Source: Natronoarchaeum philippinense (GTDB lineage Archaea; Halobacteriota; Halobacteria; Halobacteriales; Natronoarchaeaceae). From it: DNA of 64,000 nt. The stretch spans positions 434,001 to 498,000 of the forward strand of contig NZ_OBEJ01000002.1 of assembly GCF_900215575.1 (NCBI RefSeq), read 5' to 3'. The notes under the pieces are model-generated. The model saw only the letters and a list, made by a program, of their open reading frames with translations, was not told where the DNA came from and searched no databases. Below, in pieces: positions 7,432-15,505 of this stretch; position 1 is the first letter of the stretch; every line of letters begins with the position of its first letter. A program made the translations under genes and the position numbers.

Positions 7432-8103
7432 TCAGTTCCAGCGGTAGGTCAGCAGGTAGTAGGTTACGACGCCGTGGACCAGAAACAGCCCGCCGAAGAT
7501 GGCGTAGCCGAAGTACTGGAGGAACTCCACGAACGGCATGAAGAAGGCCAGCACGAGCATCCAGACGCCGGCGGCGTAGTAGGGATACCGGTCCCGCGCA
7601 CGGATGGAATGGGCACGGAGCAGCGTGCCGGCGAGCAGATACCCCATCCCGAGGACGGTGATCGAGAGGCTAAAGAAGTACGCCCCCTGCACGACGCCCG
7701 GCACGTCGCCGAAGATCGAGGAGGCGATCGCGGTCAGGACGACCCAGCCCGCGATCAGCGTTCCGAACACCACGCGCCAGCTCGGCGTCGGTTCGCGCTC
7801 GTCGGTGTCGTTCGCGGCCGCAGATCGCCACTGGAGAACTCCGGCCAGCACGACCAGCACGAACCAGATGGCGATGTAGAGCGCGTTCGAGAGCGACCGC
7901 GCGAAGATCACGTTCGCCAGAATGGCGGCTCCGCCGACGACGCCACCGTTGACGAGCCAGAGCCGGCGCTGTCCCGGGTATCGGTCCTCGATCCCCATCG
8001 CGGTCTTGATCTGATCGAGGTCGCGCCGGAGCGCGTCGAGATCCGGATCGTCGATCGGTCCCGCGTCCGCCCCGCTGTCCCCGCCGGTGGCGTCGTCCGA
8101 CAT
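7432..8103 (-). CDS. Six-segment membrane protein of the ABC exporter operon
   Basis: This 223-residue protein has an acidic N-terminus (about 1-45, containing DLDALRRDLDQIKTAMGIEDRYPG) and then about six hydrophobic segments from residue 50 to the C-terminus. It lies 1 bp after the ATPase gene and 2 bp before the regulator, so the four genes are surely co-transcribed. It is probably an accessory membrane subunit or a sensor of the transported compound. No enzymatic motif is visible. Confidence 0.85.
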   Translation of the reverse strand: MSDDATGGDSGADAGPIDDPDLDALRRDLDQIKTAMGIEDRYPGQRRLWLVNGGVVGGAAILANVIFARSLSNALYIAIWFVLVVLAGVLQWRSAAANDTDEREPTPSWRVVFGTLIAGWVVLTAIASSIFGDVPGVVQGAYFFSLSITVLGMGYLLAGTLLRAHSIRARDRYPYYAAGVWMLVLAFFMPFVEFLQYFGYAIFGGLFLVHGVVTYYLLTYRWN

Positions 8104-8104
8104 C

Positions 8105-9031
8105 TCAGTTCGTCACCGTCTTTCGCGCACGGCCACCTGTTCCTTTCCCTTCGTCGATCGCCGGACGGACGTAGGTGTGGTAGTTGAACAGGTCGGTGTA
8201 CGACGGCGGATCGAGTTCGACGCTGGCGTCGTCGGAAACCGACCGGGAAATCGCGTCGACGCCGTCGTCGCCCCGCAGGAACCCGCGGACCTCGTCGCCG
8301 CGGCGGAACGCGCGTTCCCCGAGCAGGCGCTCCTCTTCGGGGACGCCGCCGCGCACTCGCACGACTTCGGGCAGTTCGCCGAGCAGTTCCTCGGGCGGGC
8401 CGTCGGCGACGACAGTGCCGTTCTGGACGAACGCGATCCGGTCGGCGATGCGGGCGTCCAACGGCGTGTGGCTCGTTACGAGAAACGCCTTCCCTGCATC
8501 CCGACGGGCCAGCAACAGGTCGTGAAGCGTCTGGATCGTCGTCAGATCGAGTTCGGCCGTCGGCTCGTCGAGCAGGTACAGCGGCACGTCGGCGGCGAGC
8601 ACGCTTGCGAGTTCGAGCTTGCGCTCCATCCCGCCGGAGTACTCGCGGACCAGCCGATCGAGGTCGGCGTCGAGTTCGAGCCGCTCGGCGAGCGCCTGCC
8701 ACTCGTCGGTACCTCGCGGGTGCAGATCCTCGTAGAACCGGAGATTCTCCCGCCCGGTCAGATCGGGATCGGCCATCGTCCCCTGCAGCATCACGCTCGT
8801 CTCGGCTCGGGCGTCGATCGGCGACTGGCCGTCGAACAGTTCGATCTCGCCGGCGTCGGGAGCGGTGCTGCCCGCCAGACAGGACATGAACACCGACTTG
8901 CCGACGCCGTTGGGGCCCATCAACAGCACGATCTCTCCTGGTTCGACGGCGAGGTCTATGCCCTGTAGGACGGGCTGGTCGTCGAAGCGCTTCTCGATGT
9001 CGGTCGCTCGAAGGAGTTGCTCTGTCGTCAT
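8105..9031 (-). CDS. ABC transporter ATP-binding protein (ABC-2 exporter)
   Basis: This 308-residue ATPase has Walker A GPNGVGKS (about 39-46), the signature YSGGMERK (131-138) and Walker B LYLLDEPT (151-158), followed by an H-loop region (FLVTSHTPL). The C-terminal about 100 residues form the extension common in exporter ATPases. It starts 2 bp after the stop of the ABC-2 permease gene, its presumed membrane partner. The ATG at 9031 is the first residue before the family-conserved N-terminus. Confidence 0.95.
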   Translation of the reverse strand: MTTEQLLRATDIEKRFDDQPVLQGIDLAVEPGEIVLLMGPNGVGKSVFMSCLAGSTAPDAGEIELFDGQSPIDARAETSVMLQGTMADPDLTGRENLRFYEDLHPRGTDEWQALAERLELDADLDRLVREYSGGMERKLELASVLAADVPLYLLDEPTAELDLTTIQTLHDLLLARRDAGKAFLVTSHTPLDARIADRIAFVQNGTVVADGPPEELLGELPEVVRVRGGVPEEERLLGERAFRRGDEVRGFLRGDDGVDAISRSVSDDASVELDPPSYTDLFNYHTYVRPAIDEGKGTGGRARKTVTN

Positions 9032-9033
9032 GG

Positions 9034-9849
9034 TCACTCGGGGGCGTAGGCGAATCTGCGAAGGATCAGCACGGCCGTCGCCAGCAACACGGCGGCGTAG
9101 CCGGCCAGCAGGCCGACGAATTCGATCGAGTCGGGCGCTTCGGGTGGCGTCATGTAGCTCACGTCGCTGGAGAGGGCGGCGATCTGCATCCGCGTCGCCA
9201 GCGAGTTCGGCAGGTAGTTGATCATGTCGGCGCCGTCGGCGAGTAGCTGCGGGCTGACGCCGTTGAACCCCGTCGCGTAGAACGCGATCAGGACGCCGAT
9301 CACCGCGATGGTCGTCATGTGTTCGGGCTTGGTGACGACCAGCGCGAGCACCGTCGCAAACGACATCGCCACGAAGCAAAACAGCACGAGCGTTAGCGCG
9401 ATGACGCCGATCGCGCCGATCGAGGGGCGGCCGAACTCGGCGCCGTGGACGATCGACACGAGCAGCGTCGCCGCGTAGGAGCCGACGCCGAAGACCATCC
9501 CGGCCAGTAGCCTGCCGGCCAGATCCGCCGTGGGCGAGATCGGCATCGCGCGGAACTTCCGATAGCGCTCGCCGTCGAGATCGCGGGCGAAGTCGCCGGC
9601 GAACACCGCGACGGTGATCGTAAACGCGCCGAGCAGGCCGTAGGTGATCGCCATGCCGGCCTTGACGCCGCCGGCCTGCCCCGACGGTGCCTCGACGAAA
9701 AACGCGAGCGTCAGAAAGTACCAGAGCACCGGCCACGCGACGGCCAGTACCAGTATCATCCGGTTTCGGAGCACCTGCCGGACGTGCCGGCTGGCGAACG
9801 TGCGAGTCTGGGTCGTCCACGGGACGCGGGTGTCGGCTACGTCGTGCAT
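9034..9849 (-). CDS. ABC-2 type transporter permease
   Basis: This 271-residue membrane protein has about six hydrophobic segments and the ABC-2 layout: a short N-terminal cytoplasmic arm ending RHVRQVLRNRMILVLAVAWP, a first transmembrane helix, then a DLDGERYRKFRAMPISP coupling region typical of the family. It is the first gene of the operon with the ATPase, a second membrane protein and a winged-helix regulator. The set suggests regulated export of a lipid, drug or toxic small molecule. The substrate cannot be read from the sequence. Confidence 0.92.
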   Translation of the reverse strand: MHDVADTRVPWTTQTRTFASRHVRQVLRNRMILVLAVAWPVLWYFLTLAFFVEAPSGQAGGVKAGMAITYGLLGAFTITVAVFAGDFARDLDGERYRKFRAMPISPTADLAGRLLAGMVFGVGSYAATLLVSIVHGAEFGRPSIGAIGVIALTLVLFCFVAMSFATVLALVVTKPEHMTTIAVIGVLIAFYATGFNGVSPQLLADGADMINYLPNSLATRMQIAALSSDVSYMTPPEAPDSIEFVGLLAGYAAVLLATAVLILRRFAYAPE

Positions 9850-9903
9850 GATCGGTCAGTGACCGGACGGCCACACCTCGGCGTTCGGTATGCCCTGCAA
9901 AAA

Positions 9904-9937
9904 GGTTTGTGTTGAAATTAGCTTTGTGTTACAAACC
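9904..9937 (-). promoter_or_regulatory. Candidate operator of the ABC exporter operon
   Basis: TTTGTGTT occurs twice 17 bp apart (9906-9913 and 9923-9930). The second copy is part of the palindrome TTTGTGTTACAAA (9923-9935), and GGTTTGT (9904-9910) is inverted as ACAAACC (9931-9937). The cluster lies 55-90 bp upstream of the permease start in an AT-rich stretch. It is the likely binding site of the operon's own winged-helix protein. Confidence 0.5.
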
Positions 9938-10056
9938 AGAGTTTCAAAATAGTAACTAATGGGTTCGGCACAGCTGTCTGACAGACCGGTACAGGCATCA
10001 AATCGGGGAAGACGTGAGAAACGAGCGTCGGACGGTCGAGGTGACGGCCCGGACGA

Positions 10057-10251
10057 TCAGAGGCCCGACGCTTGGTGTTGCCCGTGCTTGATACCGAGGA
10101 ACAGACAGAGCAGTCCGAACACCGCCATCGAGGGCAGGACCATCATCAGCACCGTGCTGGTACTCATCATCGGCGCGACGATCAGACTCCCGACGCCGAC
10201 GGCGATCAGTGCGATAAACAGCGCCGCGGTCGTTTGCAGGTCGAACTCCAT
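10057..10251 (-). CDS. Small two-helix membrane protein
   Basis: This 64-residue protein has two hydrophobic helices (about 8-27 and 33-53) with the polar link APMMSTST and a histidine/glutamine-containing tail. Very small haloarchaeal membrane proteins of this shape are conserved but uncharacterised (possibly DUF7333). It stands alone on the minus strand, about 50 bp downstream of a GACGCC palindrome. Function is unknown. Confidence 0.75.
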   Translation of the reverse strand: MEFDLQTTAALFIALIAVGVGSLIVAPMMSTSTVLMMVLPSMAVFGLLCLFLGIKHGQHQASGL

Positions 10252-10302
10252 GCGCGTCGTGGTTAGGGCTCGACTGTGGTAATTCTACCGAGATTGCCGC
10301 CG

Positions 10303-10325
10303 GACGCCGCGGCGACCGCGGCGTC
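10303..10325. repeat. GACGCCGCGG/CCGCGGCGTC inverted repeat
   Basis: Perfect 10-bp arms around CGA lie 12 bp beyond the stop of the membrane-protein gene ending at 10337. This is a member of the 3'-end palindrome family. Confidence 0.75.
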
Positions 10326-10336
10326 ACGCCGCCGCG

Positions 10337-11077
10337 TCAGGACGGCCGCACCAGATCAGCGAGCGCGACCAGCACGCCCAGCAGCCAGCCCAGCGGGACG
10401 GCGATGCCGAACCACATGCCGAGGTAGGCCGCGCCCGCCAACTGGAACTCCGAGCGCAGGAACTCGTTCAGCCCACCGACGGTCAGTAGGTTGTCGAGCA
10501 CCCAGATAGCCACCGACTCGCTGCTCGGAAGTATCAGTTCTGCCAGTGCAGGCGAGTACAGCGCGGCGGCGACCGGCGGGAGGAAGATCGCCGTCATCGC
10601 GGCGGGATAGGCCAGCAGGATCGAGGTTCCGCGACCGCCGGCACGCGAGAAGACAGTAGCTGCACCCGCCGACAGCGTTGCGATCACGCCCGCGGCGAGC
10701 ACGGCCAAAAAGCCGGTTTGCGTGAAGCGCAGGTGCGCCAGCACGGTCAGCGCGCCCCAGAGGACGGCCGCGAGCACGACGACGCCGGCGACGCCCAGCC
10801 CCGCCGCGACGCGGTCGATCCGCCGGGAGTAAAACCGGGCCATGAAGCCAAACAGCGCCAGCGGGTAGAGCACGGCCACGATCGGCACGCCCAGCACCGA
10901 CCACAGCCGGTAGGCGATCCACCCGCTCGTGGTGTTTGGCGTCCACTTGCCGAGCACCGAGTGGCCGGTGCCGCGCTGGCGCGGAAAGACGAGCTCCATC
11001 CAGCTCTCGTGGAGTCGGCGCAGGTCGACCCCGATCGCCCCCGTGACGCCCCCTCGATTGCTCGACCCGACAGTCAT
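10337..11077 (-). CDS. Multi-pass membrane protein of unknown function
   Basis: This 246-residue protein has a polar N-terminus of about 50 residues (FPRQRGTGHSVLGKWTPNTTSG) and about five or six hydrophobic segments, ending in a helix and ADLVRPS. It resembles the Yip1-like five-helix membrane proteins often found in haloarchaea, but no signature confirms that. A TTTTAG element lies about 15 bp upstream of the ATG. Function is unknown. Confidence 0.75.
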   Translation of the reverse strand: MTVGSSNRGGVTGAIGVDLRRLHESWMELVFPRQRGTGHSVLGKWTPNTTSGWIAYRLWSVLGVPIVAVLYPLALFGFMARFYSRRIDRVAAGLGVAGVVVLAAVLWGALTVLAHLRFTQTGFLAVLAAGVIATLSAGAATVFSRAGGRGTSILLAYPAAMTAIFLPPVAAALYSPALAELILPSSESVAIWVLDNLLTVGGLNEFLRSEFQLAGAAYLGMWFGIAVPLGWLLGVLVALADLVRPS

Positions 11078-11160
11078 ACGAACACTAAAACCGGCGGTGG
11101 CTGTTCAAGCTTCCGGCTACGGAGTGGCCACTATCCCGAACAATCGCGCGGCGGACGCGT

Positions 11161-11176
11161 CGGCGTCGTGACGCCG
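11161..11176. repeat. CGGCGTC/GACGCCG inverted repeat
   Basis: 7-bp arms around GT lie 46 bp beyond the stop of the small membrane-protein gene at 11223. It is one of the weaker members of the 3'-end palindrome family. Confidence 0.6.
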
Positions 11177-11222
11177 CGATGAGGCCGGCCGCTGGTGTGC
11201 CGACGAGCGCTCGATGGCCGAC

Positions 11223-11465
11223 TCACTCGCGTACTTCTCGATACAGTCCGACCACGATGAGCCCCGGAAGGAGGTAAAACAGTGATGTCAGGAATACTGT
11301 CAGTCCCCAGTTGGCCGCGTACTCGTTACCGCGCCGTTTCGCGTCGGCGTACACCCAGTAGGCCAGTCCGCCGGGGCCGAGGAGAAGGAACAACAGGATC
11401 GAGAGCTCCGGACCGCCGGGGACGGCGAACGCGGGGAGGGCGAACGCGGGGAGGGCGTGTACCAT
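11223..11465 (-). CDS. Small membrane protein with two hydrophobic segments
   Basis: This 80-residue protein has an N-terminal PAFALPAFAVPGGPE stretch encoded by a tandem duplication of about 15 bp, then two hydrophobic segments (about 20-38 and 53-73) flanking the polar loop YADAKRRGNEYAANWG. That loop and topology resemble the phospholipase D-nuclease-like small membrane domain seen in many haloarchaeal proteins. Function is unknown. An AT-rich stretch with TATATTTTTC lies 20-35 bp upstream. Confidence 0.75.
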   Translation of the reverse strand: MVHALPAFALPAFAVPGGPELSILLFLLLGPGGLAYWVYADAKRRGNEYAANWGLTVFLTSLFYLLPGLIVVGLYREVRE

Positions 11466-11545
11466 ACACCAGTTCTGTCAGCAACCCGAATATATTTTTC
11501 CCGTTCAGCTGGGAAAGAATAGGCTGCCAGCGAGCGGGTGCCGGC

Positions 11546-12379
11546 TCAGTTCCAAGGTCCGAAACCGGGATCGACCATGCGCTTTTCTTGGTCGATGGCG
11601 TCGATGCGCTCGATTTCGGCGTCGTCGAGCGTCAGGTCGAGCGAGCGCCAGTTGTCCGCGACGTGCTCGCGGCCGGTGGCCTTCGGGATCGCGGTGACGC
11701 CCTTCTCGCGGAGCCACGCGAGGCTGACCTGTGCCGCGCTGACGCCGTGGTCCTCGGCGATGTCGACGAGCGTGTCGTTGTCGAACACGTCGCCGCGAGC
11801 AAGCGGGGAGTAGCCCACGACTTCGACGCCGAGTTCGTCGGCGGTCGCGCGAATCTCCTCTTGAGGGAGCATCGGGTGGCACTCGACTTGATTGGCAAAC
11901 AGCGGCGCGTCGAGCGTCTCGGCGGCGGTCTCCATCTGCTCGGGCTGGAAGTTGCTGACGGCGACGCGGTCGATCAGACCTCGGTCGTGGAGTTCGTCGA
12001 AGGCGTCGAGCGTCGCCTCGCCCTCGTAGGTTCGGGAGGGCCAGTGGACGTACAGCAAGTCGAGATAGTCGGTGCCGAGCCGTTCGAGGCTGGCCTCGGT
12101 CGTCTCGATCACGTCCTCGGGCGCGAGGTTGTCGAGCCACACCTTGGTCGCCAGAAACACGTCGTCTCGATCCACGTCGGCGCGGGCGATTCCCTCGCCG
12201 ACTTCGGCCTCGTTGCCGTAGGCTTGGGCCGTGTCGACGTGTCGATAGCCCATCTCCAAGGCGGTTTGTACGCTCTCGATGCAGGCGTCGGGGTCGGTAT
12301 TCTCCCACGTCCCGAGGCCGAGCATCGGCATCCCGTCGGCGCGCGGACACTGGTCGCTATCGGGCAGTTGCTGTGACAT
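11546..12379 (-). CDS. Aldo/keto reductase (AKR), 277 aa
   Basis: This is a typical AKR of the 2,5-diketogluconate reductase group. GYRHVDTAQAYGNEAEVG (about 44-61) carries the catalytic Asp and Tyr, FLATKVW (about 75) the catalytic Lys, and DLLYVHWP (about 107-114) the catalytic His. IPKATGREHVADN near the C-terminus is the NADP(H)-binding signature. It would reduce aldehydes or ketones with NADPH, and the natural substrate is unknown. A second AKR of similar length is at 62552-63391. The gene is monocistronic. Confidence 0.95.
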   Translation of the reverse strand: MSQQLPDSDQCPRADGMPMLGLGTWENTDPDACIESVQTALEMGYRHVDTAQAYGNEAEVGEGIARADVDRDDVFLATKVWLDNLAPEDVIETTEASLERLGTDYLDLLYVHWPSRTYEGEATLDAFDELHDRGLIDRVAVSNFQPEQMETAAETLDAPLFANQVECHPMLPQEEIRATADELGVEVVGYSPLARGDVFDNDTLVDIAEDHGVSAAQVSLAWLREKGVTAIPKATGREHVADNWRSLDLTLDDAEIERIDAIDQEKRMVDPGFGPWN

Positions 12380-12547
12380 ACGCGCTAGTGGGACGCTCGG
12401 GGGAATAGGGGTTTGGGAACTGGCCAGCAGTTCCCGATGTGAGCCGTTAGCACGGTCGGCGCGCCGAAGCCGCGGTTGGTTGTGCTACCCAGTTCTTTGA
12501 GGATGGGTGCCAGAAAGTCTTTATTCGCTGGCTGATTTGTTACCGAC

Positions 12548-13204
12548 ATGACTCAGCGACGGCAGATTCTGGCGGCGCTGGTGGTCGCCGTCCTGCTCTT
12601 GACGGCCGGTTGCACCAAACTGGTCCTCAACGAGCGCGCGGAGTACACCGCCAACGAGGCGTCGGTGAGCGACGCCGGCCTCGAGGCGACGGGCTACCAG
12701 CACGCAGACACCCAAGAACAGACGATCGAGGAGAGCTTCGAGGTCGGCGGCGTCAGCCGGACGGTGGTCGCCTCGAACTGGATCTCGACGTACAACAAGT
12801 CATTACAGATCCAAGGCCAACAGCAGGAGGCCGCCCGATTCGCGGTCGTCTCGACGCCGGCGATCAACGTGCTCGGGCAGACGTTCAACCCGGTCAACGA
12901 GATGTCGCACCAAGAACTGCTCAATCGCTTCAAGGGACAACTCAGCGGCGAGTACGAGGGCCTCGACCAGCTCGAGTACGTCGAGAGTCGTGACGAAGTG
13001 ATCCTCGACAAGGAGGTCGAGGTGTCGACGTTCCAGACCAACGCCACGCTGCAGGGCGAGACGGTCGAGTTGTACGTCCACGTCACCACGCTCGTCCACG
13101 AGGGCGACCTGATCGTCGCCGTCGGCGCCCACCCCGCGGCGTTCGCACAGGAGCGCTCGAACACCTACGAGCTGATGCAGTCGATCGAACACTCCGGTAA
13201 CTGA
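12548..13204 (+). CDS. Haloarchaeal lipoprotein (DUF6517-like)
   Basis: This 218-residue protein has an N-terminal signal (RRQILAALVVAVLLLTAGC) with a lipobox LTAGC, so the cysteine at about residue 22 is probably lipid-modified and the protein anchored outside the membrane. The mature part is acidic and beta-rich with no catalytic motif, and matches my recollection of haloarchaeal DUF6517 lipoproteins. A TATA-like TTTATTC lies about 25-30 bp upstream of the ATG at 12548. Confidence 0.85.
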   Translation: MTQRRQILAALVVAVLLLTAGCTKLVLNERAEYTANEASVSDAGLEATGYQHADTQEQTIEESFEVGGVSRTVVASNWISTYNKSLQIQGQQQEAARFAVVSTPAINVLGQTFNPVNEMSHQELLNRFKGQLSGEYEGLDQLEYVESRDEVILDKEVEVSTFQTNATLQGETVELYVHVTTLVHEGDLIVAVGAHPAAFAQERSNTYELMQSIEHSGN

Positions 13205-13242
13205 CCCGACACCTTTTCTCGACGCCGCCCGAAGCCGGCTTC

Positions 13243-13947
13243 ATGCGCCGTCAGACGCTCGGCAGCGGGCCGGACCTCGTCGCCGTGCTCGGCTGGGGGA
13301 ATCGACTGGATCACGAGAACGTCGGCTGGCTGCTCGATCACCTCGCCGAGCAGTACCGCGTTCACGCGTTCGCCATTCCCGACGCGATCACCGACTTCGA
13401 GCGCGAGTACGTCCGCCCGGTCGAACGCTACGTCGACGACCTCGAGGAGTATCGGCTGCTCGGACACAGCACCGGCGGGCTGATCGGCCCCTACGTCGCC
13501 GCGGCGTCGACCGAACCGGTCACGCAGACGTACCTGAGCCCGTGGTGGGCGAACCCGCCGGAACGTCGCGGACTGCTGTTCGACCTCCTCGAATCGCTCC
13601 CGATCGGCCGCCCAATCTTGCCCTCTGGTCTCGACGACCCAGCGATGCTCGGGGACCTCGCCACCGACCGCCAAGTGGCCGAGTTGCCCGACGCCTCCCC
13701 GACGTTCCTCCGCGAGACCAACCGTGCCCACGAGCAACTGCCGCCGATCGACGACGACGCCGTCGTGTTCTGCTCGCTGCGCGACCGGGTCGTGAGCACG
13801 CGCGAAATCGGCGAACGCGTCCCGACCGATCGGATTCGTTTGTACGACGGCGGTCACGAGCTGTTCGCTTCCTCGGCACGCGAGGACCGGATCGACGAGG
13901 TACTTGCCGCGGTCCGCGAAGGGCCTGCAGGACTCGCCCCGGACTGA
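13243..13947 (+). CDS. Alpha/beta-hydrolase fold protein
   Basis: This 234-residue protein has a nucleophile elbow GHSTGG (about residues 74-79), and a C-terminal DGGHELF carries the likely catalytic histidine (about 206). VVFCSLRDRVV supplies a candidate acidic residue. The compact size and weak cap suggest a serine esterase or lipase-like enzyme. The preceding lipoprotein gene is 38 bp away in the same direction, and co-transcription is possible. The substrate is unknown. Confidence 0.85.
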   Translation: MRRQTLGSGPDLVAVLGWGNRLDHENVGWLLDHLAEQYRVHAFAIPDAITDFEREYVRPVERYVDDLEEYRLLGHSTGGLIGPYVAAASTEPVTQTYLSPWWANPPERRGLLFDLLESLPIGRPILPSGLDDPAMLGDLATDRQVAELPDASPTFLRETNRAHEQLPPIDDDAVVFCSLRDRVVSTREIGERVPTDRIRLYDGGHELFASSAREDRIDEVLAAVREGPAGLAPD

Positions 13948-13963
13948 CGCCGACGCGGCCGCT

Positions 13964-13981
13964 GCGGCGTCGAGACGCCGC
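13964..13981. repeat. GCGGCGTC/GACGCCGC inverted repeat
   Basis: 8-bp arms around GA start 17 bp after the stop of the hydrolase gene. This is a member of the 3'-end palindrome family. Confidence 0.75.
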
Positions 13982-14080
13982 GGCGGGGGTGGCACCGGCA
14001 GTGAGGCTGGGCCGACGGCGTCGCCACGGAACGCCACCGAGACGAAACCGTGATGGACGTGCCGAGGCTACGTCCCGCCG

Positions 14081-15049
14081 ATGGAGTGTACCAAGTGCGG
14101 CCGCGACGCCGTCATGCACGCGGCCTACTCCGGCTCGCATCTCTGTGAGGAACACCTCCGCGAGTCGGTCGAGCGCCGCGTCCGCCGTCGCGTCCGCGAG
14201 GACGACCTCGTCCCGCGGTCGGCGACGCCCGAGGACCCCGAGACGTGGGTGATCGGGCTCTCGGGCGGCAAAGACAGCGTCGTGCTCACCCACATCCTCG
14301 ACGAGACGTTCGCCGAGGACCCGCGCATCGAGATGATCGCGCTGACGATTCACGAGGGCATAGAGGGGTACCGCGACGAGAGCGTGTCGGCCTGCGAGGA
14401 ACTCGCCACCGAGCTGGAGATGCAACACGAACTCGTCAGCTACGAGGAGGAGTTCGGCGTCCGGATGGACGACGTTGTCGAGGACGATCCCGAGAACATG
14501 GCCGCCTGTGCGTACTGCGGCGTGTTCCGCCGGGACCTGCTCTCGAAGTACGCCGAAGAACTCGGTGCGGACAAACTGCTGACCGGCCACAACTTAGACG
14601 ACGAGGCCCAGACCGCGCTAATGAACGTCTTAGAGGGCGACGTGTCACAGATCGCCAAGCACTTCGACGCCTCGCTGGGCGCGTTCGACGAGCGGTCCGA
14701 ACAGGAGGAGTTCGTCCCCCGCGCCAAGCCGCTACGGGACGTTCCCGAGAAGGAGGTCGCGCTGTACGCCCACCTCGCCGACCTGCCGGCCCACATTACG
14801 GAGTGTCCCCACTCCAGCGAGGCCTATCGCGGCGAGATTCAGGAGCTACTGTTGAAACTCGAAGAGAATCACCCCGGAACCCGCCACTCGATCATGGCGG
14901 GCTACGAGGAACTGGCCGGCATCGTCGCCGACGAGTACCAGGGGAGTGACGAGGAAGCCGATCTCAACGAGTGCGAGGAATGCGGCGCGACGACGACCCG
15001 CGAGAAGTGCCGGAAGTGCGCGCTACTCGACTCGCTGGCCGCTGTCTGA
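14081..15049 (+). CDS. ncsA: NcsA, tRNA 2-thiolation adenylase (TtuA/Ncs6 family)
   Basis: This 322-residue protein has an N-terminal zinc site (CTKC at 3-6, with C22/H25), the PP-loop SGGKDS (61-66), the CAYCGVFRR cysteine motif (about 143-151), TGHNLDDEAQT, and a C-terminal zinc knuckle (CEECG, CRKC). The family adenylates and thiolates U34 of tRNAs such as tRNA-Lys(UUU). In Haloferax the homologue is linked to the ubiquitin-like SAMP2. The ftsZ2 operon lies next to it in convergent orientation, the arrangement known in Haloferax volcanii, which supports the assignment. Confidence 0.95.
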   Translation: MECTKCGRDAVMHAAYSGSHLCEEHLRESVERRVRRRVREDDLVPRSATPEDPETWVIGLSGGKDSVVLTHILDETFAEDPRIEMIALTIHEGIEGYRDESVSACEELATELEMQHELVSYEEEFGVRMDDVVEDDPENMAACAYCGVFRRDLLSKYAEELGADKLLTGHNLDDEAQTALMNVLEGDVSQIAKHFDASLGAFDERSEQEEFVPRAKPLRDVPEKEVALYAHLADLPAHITECPHSSEAYRGEIQELLLKLEENHPGTRHSIMAGYEELAGIVADEYQGSDEEADLNECEECGATTTREKCRKCALLDSLAAV

Positions 15050-15057
15050 CGCGTGGC

Positions 15058-15071
15058 GACGCCGCGGCGTC
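15058..15071. repeat. GACGCCGCGGCGTC perfect palindrome
   Basis: This 14-bp perfect palindrome lies between the convergent stops of ncsA (15049) and the membrane-protein gene (15072). This is a member of the 3'-end palindrome family. Confidence 0.75.
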
Positions 15072-15383
15072 CTAGATGCCGTGGCCCCAGAAGAACGCGG
15101 TCGCACCGACGGCCGCGATGGCGATACCGATGAAGACGCCTGCGTCGGCGGTCCGCCGCGAGAGATCGCTCACCGAGTCCATGTAGATGCTCGTCCCGAT
15201 GAGGATCGCACCGATGACGATCGCCACAATCGGGAGCTGCGACGCCTGACCGCCAGTGTCCGCGGATTCGGCGGTGTGACTGGCGTGGGCGAGCGCCGGC
15301 GCCGAGTAGGTGAGCACCCCGACGACGCCGCTCACGAGGAGCCGACGACAGCGACGAGTTGCTGTAGCGAGCGTTCGATGCAC
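15072..15383 (-). CDS. Small secreted-type membrane protein
   Basis: This 103-residue protein has an arginine-rich N-terminus (MHRTLATATRRCRRLL) followed by a hydrophobic signal-like segment to about residue 33 (APALAHA), a polar external stretch, and two C-terminal hydrophobic helices (about 50-64 and 83-100). No motif is recognised. It lies between ncsA and ftsZ2 on the ftsZ2 strand, 120 bp beyond the ftsZ2 stop. A cell-division role is possible from position only. Confidence 0.7.
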   Translation of the reverse strand: MHRTLATATRRCRRLLVSGVVGVLTYSAPALAHASHTAESADTGGQASQLPIVAIVIGAILIGTSIYMDSVSDLSRRTADAGVFIGIAIAAVGATAFFWGHGI

Positions 15384-15505
15384 GTGTCGATCCGAAATAC
15401 GGCGTCGTCGGACAAAAGCACCTCGAATACGGCGTCGTCAACCGCGTCTCGATACGCGAGCCCACCGCTGGGAACCACACGAACCGCAGAAAACGAAGCG
15501 GCGTC

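Noticed and set aside
11505-12376. Long frames opposite or alongside the aldo/keto reductase
   Set aside because: High GC makes long shadow frames common. These have arginine- or valine-rich low-complexity translations, while the AKR motifs are in the minus frame 11546-12379.
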